Positions 27,418 through 36,394 of a stretch of 64,000 nucleotides of DNA are shown in pieces. Made by a program: the position numbers and the translations under genes. Source of the DNA: Roseburia inulinivorans DSM 16841 (GTDB taxonomy: Bacteria > Bacillota > Clostridia > Lachnospirales > Lachnospiraceae); contig NZ_ACFY01000084.1 in the NCBI RefSeq assembly GCF_000174195.1, positions 1-64,000 on the forward strand. Direction: 5' to 3'. How positions within the stretch are numbered: position 1 is the first letter of the stretch; each line of letters opens with the position of its first letter. Under the pieces are notes generated by a model. The model did no database searches. It was not told the origin of the DNA and worked only from the letters and a program-made list of their open reading frames with translations.

Positions 27418-28517
27418 AATTCTATCTCCATTCCACAGTCTTCTGCCTCCTGCAAAAGCTGTCTGTTAAGCACATTCTGTGATCCAAATACCGTCTGGCA
27501 GCAGATCACCTTTCTGCATGCGCACATCACCTGTTTTGCCGCCTCATAATGTTGCCTCTCAAAGTCCTGATACGCCTCCGCAGCGATCACCTGCACCGCA
27601 AGCGCTTCTGCCGCCGGATAATCAATATCATTTTTTCCTAAGATCCCCACTGCAAATGGAATCCCATTTCTCTGAAGCTGCCGGAACAGGAAACTTCCCG
27701 TACCATTTCCGGCGATCACAAATACCTCCGGTATGCCACCGCACTTTTTCAGTTCCACGCAACCGCTTTTCTCCTGAAACGTTCCGTCCGTGATCTCATA
27801 AAGCTGATCGACAAATCCATCGGTAAAGACTTCCTCCGGCATGCCATAATGCTCAATGTTTTTCCCTTTAACGCAGACAATTTTGTCCGACACACGCTCT
27901 GCAAGATCAAGTTCATGCAGCGACATGAGAACACCAATTTTTTTCTTCCGTGTCATCTCCTGCAGCATGGATAAAAATTCGAGTTTGTACTTTACATCCA
28001 GATAAGATGTCGGCTCATCAAGGATCAGAATCTCCGGCTCCTGACACAGCGCCTTTGCAAGCAGTACACGCTGTTTCTGCCCATCACTCAGACTCATAAA
28101 ATTGCGTTCTTTTAACGGTGAGATGCGGATCTGTTCCATGCACTGCGCCACCACCGCCTCATCTTTTGGTGTCAGGATGCCAAGTCCTCCGGTATACGGA
28201 TATCTCCCCATCGCCACAACGTCTGCCACTGTCATCAGCTCCGGTGTGATGCGCTCTGTGAAAACAATGGACATTTTCTTCGCCAGTTCTTTTTCCGGCA
28301 GTTCACACAGCCTGGTGTTTTCCACATAAACACTGCCGCAGATTTCCTGCAGCTGCTTTGCGATAGTCTTTAAAATAGTGGATTTTCCTGCCCCGTTTGG
28401 TCCGATCAATGTTACGATCTCTCCCATTTTCAGAGAAATCCCTATCTCCTTTATCAGTTCTTTTCCGTGATATCCAACGGACAGTCCGTCCGTATGTAAA
28501 AGTTCCCGTTCTTCCAT
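27405..28517 (-). CDS. btuD: Corrinoid/iron-siderophore ABC transporter ATP-binding protein with C-terminal extension
   Basis: A FecE/BtuD-type ATPase. Walker A is [13 protein letters not shown], the signature is [17 protein letters not shown], Walker [14 protein letters not shown]-loop SLHELDL. The start at 28517 (MEERELLHT) is chosen because GAGGAA lies 6 bases upstream; an ATG four codons earlier has no clear ribosome site. After the ATPase (about 250 residues) comes an extension of about 115 residues ([20 protein letters not shown] onward) with a Rossmann-like start; it may sense or regulate transport, but its function is unknown to me. Energises the BtuC/BtuF corrinoid importer. Confidence 0.9.
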   Translation of the reverse strand: MEERELLHTDGLSVGYHGKELIKEIGISLKMGEIVTLIGPNGAGKSTILKTIAKQLQEICGSVYVENTRLCELPEKELAKKMSIVFTERITPELMTVADVVAMGRYPYTGGLGILTPKDEAVVAQCMEQIRISPLKERNFMSLSDGQKQRVLLAKALCQEPEILILDEPTSYLDVKYKLEFLSMLQEMTRKKKIGVLMSLHELDLAERVSDKIVCVKGKNIEHYGMPEEVFTDGFVDQLYEITDGTFQEKSGCVELKKCGGIPEVFVIAGNGTGSFLFRQLQRNGIPFAVGILGKNDIDYPAAEALAVQVIAAEAYQDFERQHYEAAKQVMCACRKVICCQTVFGSQNVLNRQLLQEAEDCGMEIELWQK

Positions 28518-28603
28518 TCCGTTCCTCATTTTCCATTGTCAAGATATTTCATTACCTACCGAATGCCTGGATGCATGCTTCTCACAATTTCAATTTTTCT
28601 TCC

Positions 28604-29639
28604 TTAGTACCGCTCCTGTCGCTGCTTCAACATGACTGCGATCATTACCGGTGCACCAAAAATCGCTGTCACGGTACTGATACTCATCTCCGTCGGTGCG
28701 AACACCATCCGCGCCAGAAGATCACAGAACATGCAGAATACTGCCCCACCTAAAAAAACATGCCGGTATCATGATGATCGGTTTTGCCGTCCGGAATAAC
28801 CGCTTTACCATCTGCGGCACCGCGATCCCGACAAACGACACCGGTCCTGCAAACGCTGTTACCACTGCGGATAAGATGCTCGATAAGATCACGAGCAATA
28901 CGCGGAACATTTTGATATTGACACCCATATTTTTTGCGTAAGTCTCTCCTAACTGGTACGCTTCCATCGGTTTTGACAAAAAGAATGTCAAAATGCCGGT
29001 AACGGCTACAACAAACACGATCGTTTTCACATTCTCCCATGTGATGCCGGAAAAGCTTCCCATCGACCAGTTATGAAGATTCACAATGTCAGAATCCTCT
29101 GCAAATGTCACAAGAAAATCTGTGACTGCAGAACAGATATAGCCGATCATCACTCCGATCAGTACTAAAAATGACATATTCTGAACTCTCGGTGACATCA
29201 GAAGCACGCAAAACATCGACAGCATAGATCCTGCGAACGCCGCCACGATCAGATCCACAGAAGATAGTGTTCTGGAATATCTTAAGAACACGATCATCAC
29301 GACCGCCACAAATAATTTTGCCCCGGAAGAAATGCCAAGGACAAACGGTCCTGCGATCGGATTATGAAAAAAAGTCTGCAGCAGATACCCGGACAATGCC
29401 AGCGCACCGCCGAGCAGGATTGCCGCAAACGTTCTCGGGATACGGATCTGAAAGAGAATGGCTGCATAAAGTTCATCCTGTTCCCCTCTGAACTGTCTCC
29501 AGATATCTGAGAGCGGAATCTGCACACTTCCGGCACATACACTGATGATAAAAAAGAGTACTGATAATGTGATCAGAATGACAAAACAGACCGTATATCT
29601 TATTTTTCTATTTGAGCTTATACATGTAGGTAAGTTCAT
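28604..29639 (-). pseudogene. btuC: Corrinoid ABC transporter permease BtuC/FecCD, frameshifted
   Basis: The open frame stops at 28722 after 305 residues. Removing one T from the minus-strand T7 (A run 28752-28758) lets the protein continue as PACFLGGAVFCMFCDLLARM and APTEMSISTVTAIFGAPVMI, ending ...KQRQERY at 28604: the standard C-terminal transmembrane pair of FecCD permeases (344 residues). Other family marks are RIPRTFAAILLGGALALSGY and NPIAGPFVLGISSGA. Start ATG at 29639 has GGAGG 5 bases upstream and overlaps btuF by 32 bases. It would form the channel for corrinoid import. Confidence 0.9.
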
Positions 29640-30759
29640 CCGTATCCTCCGAGTTCAGCATCTCATGAAAATCATGGATAATGCTTCCGGTATCCATTGT
29701 ATCCTGATAAAGGTTTTTCCCGATACACCATACATTTCCATTCTGGACTGCTTTAAAATCTGCAAAAAGACTGTTTTTCGCCAGCAGATCATCAATGGAA
29801 GCAAGATTGCCGTCGATCGTGCTGTTATAGACAAGATAGTCCGCATCTTTTGCCTGCGCATAAAATTCTTCCATCTGCATATTGACACTGGAAGCTGCGT
29901 TATCTTCCCCCTTTAAATTCCGGAACACATACTCCCCACCGGCAATGTCTATCATTTTCGGAACATAGTCATTGCTCTTTCGCACACTGACCGTTCCTGC
30001 TGTTGTAACATAAAAAAATGCGACTGTCTTTCCGGTAGCTTTCACATCAGAAAGCTCTTTCACATACTGTTTCTGTTCCTCAAATGCTCTCACCGCCGCA
30101 TCCTCATTTCCGGTCAGCACTCCATAAAGCTTTACCCACTCGGTCCTGCCAAGCGGATCAGACTCATAGCTGGAATGATCGACTAAAACCGGAATGCCAA
30201 ACGATTCCAGATTCTCCTTTACCTCCGGTGAATGTCCGATCATCGTTGACTCAATGGCAAGCCCGCACTCTTTCGAACAGATCAGTTCATAATCAGGTGC
30301 ATTATACTTTCCGGCATATACGATCTGTCCGCTCTCCATTGCCGCCTTTGCCTCCGGGATCTCCCATTTTTCTTCAGGCAGTCCGGACAGGCAGATGTGA
30401 TCCAGTGCACCGATACTGCAAAACATATCCATAGCCGCAGAGGCAACCAGATAAATATTGGACACCGGGGCATTTAAGACTGTGATCCCATTCTCTAAAT
30501 CCTCCGGTACCTGTTCCCCTTCGGTATTCAGCAAAAATCTGCTTCCATCCGATATGGAAATCAGTGTAAAACCGTTCTCATAATAATCCACTGCAAACTC
30601 TGTGGCATAATCTAAATCCATGCTCTTTTCATAAGTCAGCTCACTGCTGATCTCATGATCCCCACTCTTCCAGGAGGTCTGGCTGTCTCCACAGCCCAAT
30701 ATCTGGATGCAGGCAAAAAGCAATATACACCACAGACCGATTTTTTTTATCTGCTTCAT
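29608..30759 (-). CDS. btuF: Corrinoid/siderophore-type ABC transporter substrate-binding lipoprotein
   Basis: A 383-residue lipoprotein with signal peptide and lipobox QILGC (Cys23). The start at 30759 overlaps the stop of the upstream gene (ATGA), and is preferred to a GTG 12 codons earlier. Two-lobed periplasmic-binding fold features are visible: IGALDHICLSGLPEEKW, then YNAPDYELICSKECGLAIES and a long connecting helix, then GKTVAFFYVTTAGTVSVRK. It should capture corrinoid (or another tetrapyrrole/metal complex) at the cell surface. The upstream cobalamin riboswitch supports corrinoid as ligand. Confidence 0.87.
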   Translation of the reverse strand: MKQIKKIGLWCILLFACIQILGCGDSQTSWKSGDHEISSELTYEKSMDLDYATEFAVDYYENGFTLISISDGSRFLLNTEGEQVPEDLENGITVLNAPVSNIYLVASAAMDMFCSIGALDHICLSGLPEEKWEIPEAKAAMESGQIVYAGKYNAPDYELICSKECGLAIESTMIGHSPEVKENLESFGIPVLVDHSSYESDPLGRTEWVKLYGVLTGNEDAAVRAFEEQKQYVKELSDVKATGKTVAFFYVTTAGTVSVRKSNDYVPKMIDIAGGEYVFRNLKGEDNAASSVNMQMEEFYAQAKDADYLVYNSTIDGNLASIDDLLAKNSLFADFKAVQNGNVWCIGKNLYQDTMDTGSIIHDFHEMLNSEDTDELTYMYKLK

Positions 30760-31235
30760 TCTTTTTTTCCTTTTCTCTTCCGATGTATCTGCCACGCTGT
30801 GATACTTACTGCGATCACGGCTGCGACGTAGACAACTGCGATCACTTCCATCGGTTTTTTTCCGGCGTTTGCAATGGAAGCACTGTCGAGCAGAATCGTA
30901 TATTCAATCTCATGCGGCACGCTCATGGCTGTCGTATCTGCCGTTACCGGCACTTCTTTGTCAAAAGCAGTCACAGGCAGTTCGAAAACAGAATTGCCCT
31001 CTGTATTGACCGGAAGATAAGTCTCTCCGTCCATCGTCATATAGTCATAATTAGGGCTGCTCCACTCGATCTCGATGACGGCCTTCTCATCCTGCACCTG
31101 CAGAATTGCCGGTGATGTGACAGACGCCCTGCCGCTTCCCCCTGTCAGCTGCACTTCAATCTCATACTCTCCATCCGGGAGATCAACCTGTATTCCTTTT
31201 TCCCATACTTCGGTTCCGTTTCCGTTGCTTTGCAT
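30756..31235 (-). CDS. NEAT-like surface protein with C-terminal membrane anchor, B12-regulated
   Basis: A 159-residue protein: an Ig/NEAT-like beta domain (residues about 20-120; DGEYEIEVQL, SVTSPAILQVQDEKAVIEI, WSSPNYDYMTMDG, ADTTAMSVPHEIEYTI), a short linker and one transmembrane helix near residues 130-150 followed by RKRKGKKE. No signal peptide is visible at the ATG at 31235, although the topology needs export; upstream in-frame codons back to the terminator have no start. It overlaps btuF by 4 bases and is the first gene after the cobalamin riboswitch. Its beta domain resembles the C-terminal domain of the secreted CbiK at 9343, suggesting tetrapyrrole binding (inference). Confidence 0.7.
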   Translation of the reverse strand: MQSNGNGTEVWEKGIQVDLPDGEYEIEVQLTGGSGRASVTSPAILQVQDEKAVIEIEWSSPNYDYMTMDGETYLPVNTEGNSVFELPVTAFDKEVPVTADTTAMSVPHEIEYTILLDSASIANAGKKPMEVIAVVYVAAVIAVSITAWQIHRKRKGKKE

Positions 31236-31308
31236 TCTGTTTTTCTCTCTTTCCTGTTCGGCAGTCTGTTCCAGATGATGTTCTATGGAGTCCTTCTGCC
31301 TGAATATG

Positions 31309-31340
31309 AAAAAAGCGTCTCTTTTTCACAAAAGAAACGC
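31309..31340 (-). terminator. Riboswitch-linked intrinsic terminator before the B12 operon
   Basis: On the minus strand GCGTTTCTTT pairs with AAAGAGACGC (one G-U wobble in RNA) around a 6-base loop and is followed by six Ts. It lies between the cobalamin aptamer and the first gene of the operon. Confidence 0.85.
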
Positions 31341-31419
31341 TGCACTCAAATCACAATATAAAAATTTTCCTGTCCTATCTTACAAAAATGATCTAAAAAC
31401 AGGTCAAATTTTCTCATCC

Positions 31420-31640
31420 GTACAGCCAGTTACTCGTGGCGTGGAAACATTTTTGTTTCCCGTACAACAATCAGGCAGGTCTCCTGACTTACAGATCATC
31501 ATGCATTGCCCTCTTCCCGGCTGCCCAGTGAGTTTTTGGCATGCACTCCCTAAATACAGTGACGAGTTCGTACAGGATTCGCACCTGTTTCCCTTTTCAC
31601 CAGATCCGGCAGAGTGAGGTCACCCTGCCTATCTGACACC
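31420..31640 (-). promoter_or_regulatory. Cobalamin riboswitch heading the B12 transport/biosynthesis cluster
   Basis: Minus-strand aptamer with GGGAAACAGGTGCGAATCC, ACTCGTCACTG, the CACTGGGCAGCCGGGAAG core and the B12 box GTCAGGAGACCTGCC, then an arm with CCACGAGTAACTGGCTG. All conserved blocks are in the expected order. With the downstream terminator it forms an off switch for btuFCD and probably the long cob/cbi cluster. Confidence 0.94.
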
Positions 31641-31668
31641 TGTTTGTTTCATTATCAAGTTCGTTTGA

Positions 31669-31697
31669 ACTATAACATATGCTTTTAAAAATATCAA
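31669..31697 (-). promoter_or_regulatory. Promoter of the riboswitch-controlled B12 operon
   Basis: Minus-strand -35 TTGATA (31692-31697), 17-base spacer, -10 TATAGT (31669-31674), placed about 30 bases before the aptamer and after the lysR stop. Confidence 0.7.
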
Positions 31698-31712
31698 TCG
31701 TTTTCCAAAAAC

Positions 31713-32618
31713 CTATTCAACACTGGCAAAACTATTCGCAGCGATCATCTTTTTCAATTGTGTGGCAGCCTCCTTAAAAGGGTGCTTGCTGTCATAGATC
31801 AGACAGATATTCCGGGACGGTATCTTCTCACACAGGGGTATCTCTGACACCTCTCCCCTGTCAATCGCATCCTTTGCCATCGGTTTTGGTATAAAAGCCA
31901 GCCCCAGTCCGCTTCTTACCAGTGGAAGGATCTGATCCGCCGTTGCAGTCTCTGTATCCGGCTCAAAGTCCAGACCATAAGAAGCAAATAACTGCCTGTA
32001 AAACTGAAAGGTCACCGTCTCCTTTCCAAGACAGATGAGCGGATATTGCATAATCTCCTCAAATGTTGTTTGCCTTCCTGCCAGATGCCCAAACTCTGTT
32101 CCACCGATCAGTATTTCCTGATATGGATGAAGCATTGTCATGTGGAGCGGTGCATCCGCTTTTACAGGTGTGGAAACGACTGCAAAATCAACCGTTCCCC
32201 TTCTCACCGCTTCCACCGCCTGCGGTGTGGAATGATTGTAGATCTTCAGCCGGATTCCCGGGTATGTATTGTGAAACTCTTTTAACTTATCCAGAAGGAA
32301 CAAATTTAACGCGGTCTCACTGGCTCCGATTGCAATACTCCCATGGGACAGTCCCACACATTCTGCCAGTTCCTCCTCTGCCGTAAAAAGCTGTTCCATG
32401 GCCGCTGCTACATGTGTATACAGCTTTTCCCCTTCCGTAGTCAGAAAAACTCCACGGTTCGTCCGCACCAGAAGCGTACAATGAAGCTGCTGTTCCAGAC
32501 AGTTCATTGCCCTTGTCACATTCGGCTGGCTGTTTCCCAACACCCTTGCAGCCCTCGTAAAATTATTGTATTTCGCAACGTAATAAAAAATTTTATAATA
32601 CTCAAAATTCACATCCAT
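31713..32618 (-). CDS. LysR family transcriptional regulator
   Basis: A 301-residue LysR-type regulator: winged helix at residues about 3-62 (YYKIFYYVAKYNNFTRAARVL and NSQPNVTRAMNCLEQQLHCTL), followed by a type 2 periplasmic-binding effector domain (SIAIGASETALNLFLLDKL). It is divergent from the small hypothetical gene and ThrE-like exporter at 32733-34820, the usual target arrangement for LysR proteins, and its 3' end lies just before the B12 operon promoter. Effector is unknown. Confidence 0.92.
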   Translation of the reverse strand: MDVNFEYYKIFYYVAKYNNFTRAARVLGNSQPNVTRAMNCLEQQLHCTLLVRTNRGVFLTTEGEKLYTHVAAAMEQLFTAEEELAECVGLSHGSIAIGASETALNLFLLDKLKEFHNTYPGIRLKIYNHSTPQAVEAVRRGTVDFAVVSTPVKADAPLHMTMLHPYQEILIGGTEFGHLAGRQTTFEEIMQYPLICLGKETVTFQFYRQLFASYGLDFEPDTETATADQILPLVRSGLGLAFIPKPMAKDAIDRGEVSEIPLCEKIPSRNICLIYDSKHPFKEAATQLKKMIAANSFASVE

Positions 32619-32732
32619 AGCTCGCCCTCAATCATATCAAATTATTATTTCTGCTATATCAATTATAGCTTTCACATATTTCTATTTCAATAGTATAATT
32701 TTAGCGAAAAAAGAAAAGGAAGCGATTCATTT

Positions 32733-33494
32733 ATGGCAGAAAAAACAATTTTTCCACGCGAAGAAAAAGCAGATGTTTTATTCAACAAAATATTAAATGA
32801 TCCATGGGCATGTGAAAAACTCCAGGGGACTTTCTGCAATTCCCTGTTTTGCAACGAGGATAACAATTTTCCATTATCTCCCGCTGAATTTTCCCAGGCA
32901 CTTTTTAATGCTTATCACAACAGAGATCTGTCAGCTTTTCTTATGGCAATCTGTCAAAATACATTATTCGATCTGCTCCGGAATTCGTTTCTGATTCCGT
33001 ACCGTTTTAACGCAGACGGCAGAACGAATCCGATTATCATGACTGACGAATCGGGCAATTTACTGCCCGGATATAAAACAACCGTACGTGAAAAAGATTA
33101 CCAGCATTTTTATGATGTCTACTGTGATCTTGACAATAAGAAAAATATTTATTTTGCACAGGCCTACCGTTACCGCCATGCCTATGCTTCTGAAAAAATG
33201 GATATGGAACAGCAGATTCTGGAAAAAAATACCGGTGTACTGATCATCCGCGAGCTGCCCGACACTGTCAAGCTGAAAGAGACAGAGGCAGAAGCTTATT
33301 CTGCTGTCTGGGATCTTATGATCAAACTGGAGAAAAGTCTTCCTATGGCGTACATTTTCTATGGGCAGGATTCTCTGGTAGAGGAAAACACCCGCTATGA
33401 TGAGATTGGTATTTTTCTACCGGATTCGCTGTTTTTGAAGAATCTGGAACGACATGTAAAAAAAGCAGAGGCGATCATTTATGCAGAAGAATAA
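32733..33494 (+). CDS. Hypothetical soluble protein coupled to ThrE-like exporter
   Basis: A 253-residue protein (MAEKTIFPREEKADVLFNKI) with no signal peptide or membrane segments. I do not recognise the family. It has a helical N-terminal half (FPLSPAEFSQALFNAYHNRDLSAFL) and a beta-rich middle (NPIIMTDESGNLLPGYK). The ATG follows AAAAGGAAGCG. Its stop overlaps the start of the exporter gene by 14 bases, so the two are translationally coupled, and both are divergent from lysR. Confidence 0.75.
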   Translation: MAEKTIFPREEKADVLFNKILNDPWACEKLQGTFCNSLFCNEDNNFPLSPAEFSQALFNAYHNRDLSAFLMAICQNTLFDLLRNSFLIPYRFNADGRTNPIIMTDESGNLLPGYKTTVREKDYQHFYDVYCDLDNKKNIYFAQAYRYRHAYASEKMDMEQQILEKNTGVLIIRELPDTVKLKETEAEAYSAVWDLMIKLEKSLPMAYIFYGQDSLVEENTRYDEIGIFLPDSLFLKNLERHVKKAEAIIYAEE

Positions 33495-34820
33495 TTATAT
33501 GGATATCATGGAAAAAAATCATATGGAAATCCCCTGGCACGATTACACGGAAAACGACAGCAATGTTCTGATCAATAAAGCAGGGCTGATCGAGAAGGCT
33601 TCTGTTATCGGAAGAGTCGGATTGATCATGCTCTCCTGTGGAACCGGAGCATGGCGTGTCCGCACTTCCATGAACCGTCTTGCAAAGGAACTTGGTGTCA
33701 CCTGCACCGTGGATGTCGGACTTATGTCCATCGAATTTAACTGTTTTGACGGAAAAGAATGTGTCTCACAATCCTTAAGCATTGCCAATACAGGTGTCAA
33801 TACCTCAAAGCTTTACCGTATGGAACAGTTTGTTGACAATTTTCCAAAACAGGAAGCCCATCTGACAGGTGAAGAGATTCACAGACGTCTGGATGAAATC
33901 GAGTCTATTCACACACTCTACTCCCCTGCCAAACTTGGTCTCGCCGCTGCACTCGCATGTTGTGCTTTCACGTTCCTGCTGGGTGGTGGTCCGATTGAAA
34001 TGGTTCTCGCCTTTATCGCAGCCGGTATTGGAAATGTGATCCGCACCAAACTGATCAAACACCATTATACGTTATTTTTAAATATTGCAGTATCAATCTC
34101 TGCCGCCTGTCTGACTTATACCGTATGTCTGCATCTGGCAGAAATGTTATTCCATATTCCGTCCTTCCACGAGGCAGGATATATCTGTTCCATGCTGTTT
34201 ATCATACCAGGATTTCCATTCATCACAAGTGGAATCGACCTTGCCAAGCTTGATTTGAGATCCGGACTGGAACGCCTCACTTATTCCGTGATCATCGTGC
34301 TGGTCGCTACCATGTTTGCATGGATCATGGCATTGCTCTTAAAATTGCAGCCACAGGATTTTTCCTCATTATCCATCGATCCTGTCCTTCATCTGTTACT
34401 GCGGTTGATCACAAGTTTTTGCGGTGTATTCGGATTCTCTATTATGTTCAACAGTTCGATCCCGATGGCAGCCACGGCTGCCTTTATCGGTGCCATCGCA
34501 AATACATTGCGTCTGGAACTGGTCAACTTTACGGCTACACCTGCCGCTGTCGCCGCTTTTATAGGCGCATTAACCGCCGGACTTCTGGCTTCCATCATAA
34601 AAAATGGAACGGTTATCCACGTATTTCACTAACCGTTCCATCCATTGTTATTATGGTTCCAGGACTTTACCTTTATCGTGCAATTTATAATTTCGGGATC
34701 ATGTCACTGACAGAAGCTGTCTCCTGGTTTGCTGCTGCGATCATGATCATCATTGCGCTTCCGCTTGGTCTGATTTTTGCAAGAATCCTGGCCGACCGCA
34801 CGTTCCGCTATTGCACCTGA
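33481..34820 (+). pseudogene. Threonine/serine exporter ThrE family protein, frameshifted near the C-terminus
   Basis: The first 383 residues hold the ThrE N-terminal domain (GLIMLSCGTGAWRVRTSMNRL, VDVGLMSIEFNCF) and eight or so hydrophobic segments including the GFPFITSGIDLAKLDLRSGL signature. Adding one A to the A6 run at 34599-34604 continues the protein as SIIKKWNGYPRISLTVPSIV then MVPGLYLYRAIYNFG and two more membrane segments to 34820, the normal ThrE C-terminal (DUF3815) half, about 446 residues. Probable amino acid or dicarboxylate exporter of the inner membrane; substrate not determined by sequence. As read, the last 60 residues are lost. Confidence 0.85.
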
Positions 34821-34838
34821 TGTAAATTTTTCTTTCCA

Positions 34839-35117
34839 TTAACAAACTTTTTCTAAGATTTCATTTAAGGCATTGCCACTGCTGGAATGACTTCTTACCA
34901 CTTCGGCTTTGCTGCGCTCCGCCTCCGCTACCGCACATTTTACCATCTTGTGGGAAACTGTATTGGTAAACAGGATAATCAGATCCGGTGACCCAATCTG
35001 GCTGCTTAACTTTGCCGGCATCTGGGTAAATACTTTTGCCTTACATTTATGCTCCTTACAAATCTTTTTATACTGACACACCATACGGTCATGTCCTCCA
35101 ATAATGACTACGCTCAT
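34839..35117 (-). CDS. DUF2325 family protein
   Basis: A 92-residue protein: MSVVIIGGHDRMVCQYKKIC, then SPDLIILFTNTVSHKMVKCA and the closing VVRSHSSSGNALNEIL, matching DUF2325 (Rossmann-like, conserved GGH, Cys and Ser-Asn positions). It is the last gene of a set with flavodoxin and DUF3793, a combination recurrent in Clostridia and often linked to iron control. Biochemical role unknown. Confidence 0.88.
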   Translation of the reverse strand: MSVVIIGGHDRMVCQYKKICKEHKCKAKVFTQMPAKLSSQIGSPDLIILFTNTVSHKMVKCAVAEAERSKAEVVRSHSSSGNALNEILEKVC

Positions 35118-35148
35118 AAATTATCCTTTCGTTATAATGCTTACCTTA

Positions 35149-35580
35149 TTATAATGCTGCGAGCTGTTTTCCAAGGTCTTTACATGCATCTAAGGCAGCA
35201 TCGTCCGGTGCTTCCTGACAGATCACGCCCTCTCCGTTCACAACGGTTGCTCCGGCTGCTGTCATACGGTCTACCCAGTCACGCATCCACTGTCCATCGC
35301 CCCATCCATAAGAGCCAAACAAAGCGATTGTCTTACCTGCTGCAAATCCTTCCACATCGCATACAAATGGTTCCATCTCGCCTTCTTCGAGCACTTCTGC
35401 TCCCATTGCAGGACAGCCCATTGCAAAACCTTTTGCAGCTTTTAAATCATCTAAGGATGCACTTGCAACATCAACAACCACTGCTTCTTTTCCTGCTGCC
35501 GTTACACCCTCTGCAACTGCGTTTGCCATACTCTCTGTGTTTCCTGACTGTGACCAGAATACGATTGTTACTTTATCCAT
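35149..35580 (-). CDS. Flavodoxin
   Basis: A 143-residue short-chain flavodoxin. The ATG at 35580 (MDKVTIVFWSQSGNTESMAN) follows GGAGG by 8 bases, so the frame's earlier Met is rejected. FMN phosphate loop SQSGNTESM, the GCPAMGAE turn and the LFGSYGWGDGQWM flavin-contact loop are all present. An iron-free replacement for ferredoxin in electron transfer; the surrounding genes suggest expression under low iron (inference). Confidence 0.93.
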   Translation of the reverse strand: MDKVTIVFWSQSGNTESMANAVAEGVTAAGKEAVVVDVASASLDDLKAAKGFAMGCPAMGAEVLEEGEMEPFVCDVEGFAAGKTIALFGSYGWGDGQWMRDWVDRMTAAGATVVNGEGVICQEAPDDAALDACKDLGKQLAAL

Positions 35581-35695
35581 GATTCTTTCCTCCATACTAC
35601 CTGCAGTTTTATGATTTTTTTATTTTTTCACATTCCTGCATTTTCTATTCTTTATCAGTTTATGAAGTTAGTATTTGCTAACCTGTAAATAAAAA

Positions 35696-36286
35696 TTAAG
35701 CATAACAGGCAGCCATCTCGCTCACACTGCGTCCACTTGCAAGCAGCTGTATCAAAACTTTTCTTGCCTCTTCATATCTGTTAAACAAAGCCTTCTTCTC
35801 CTCTACATGTCCGTACACTTTCCAGTAACCGGCATACAGATAATTGTGACCTTTGTTCTCAATGAATCCCTCCACATCTTCCACAGGATAACCGAGCAAT
35901 AATCCCATCTCATGTGGAAATTCTGCAATCTGCTCCATACAGTCTGCATAGCGTTTCTGAAAACGGCTTAAAACATCGCTTAAATCCAGGCTTTCGTATC
36001 CAAAACTCTTCATCGACTGACAGACTCTATCCTGCATCAGGTACGCTTTCAACCCATCCTCGCGGTACACTAAAAAGGTTGCTTTATCTTCGCTTTCCAA
36101 CAGCAGATAATAGGAAATACCGGAACGTTCCAACACCTGTTTCATCTGTGGTGCAAGTTTTTTCTCCACATTCAGCAAATTAGAAACCTTCATGCCGGAG
36201 ATCATCGGTGCACACTGTACGACCAGATGTGTCTCAATTCTTTCTCTGTCTAATCTTGTGATCATCTCATATACTTCCTGACTCAC
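35696..36286 (-). CDS. DUF3793 family protein
   Basis: A 196-residue protein starting with GTG at 36286 behind GGAG. Typical DUF3793 segments: HLVVQCAPMISGMKVSNLL, GISYYLLLESEDKATFLVYR, EFPHEMGLLLGYPVEDVEGF, and YLYAGYWKVYG. Function unknown; the family is usually encoded with flavodoxin and DUF2325 as here. A dyad at 36308-36323 just upstream may be its operator. Confidence 0.88.
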   Translation of the reverse strand: MSQEVYEMITRLDRERIETHLVVQCAPMISGMKVSNLLNVEKKLAPQMKQVLERSGISYYLLLESEDKATFLVYREDGLKAYLMQDRVCQSMKSFGYESLDLSDVLSRFQKRYADCMEQIAEFPHEMGLLLGYPVEDVEGFIENKGHNYLYAGYWKVYGHVEEKKALFNRYEEARKVLIQLLASGRSVSEMAACYA

Positions 36287-36307
36287 TTTGCTCTCCTTTG
36301 CTTTTCG

Positions 36308-36323
36308 GTTAGTTATATCTAAC
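36308..36323 (-). promoter_or_regulatory. Candidate metalloregulator operator upstream of the DUF3793-flavodoxin operon
   Basis: GTTAGTTATATCTAAC is a dyad with GTTAG and CTAAC half-sites, 22 bases before the GTG start. The half-sites resemble DtxR/IdeR-type iron boxes (TTAGG/CCTAA type); identity of the regulator is inference. Confidence 0.45.
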
Positions 36324-36342
36324 TTATAGGCATATATTACAC

Positions 36343-36383
36343 AAAAAAAGAAAACGTGTCAACACTGTTATTGAAACGTTTTC
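36343..36383 (-). terminator. Terminator after the MATE gene
   Basis: Minus-strand arms GAAAACGT and ACGTTTTC, 17-base loop region, followed by seven Ts (A run 36343-36349). It lies just past the MATE stop and before the DUF3793 promoter. Confidence 0.7.
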
Positions 36384-36394
36384 TCGTTAAGCTT

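Noticed and set aside
31236..31345. Upstream GTG start (VKKRR...) for the NEAT-like protein
   Set aside because: It falls within the riboswitch terminator stem and is out of frame with the gene; it does not give a signal peptide.
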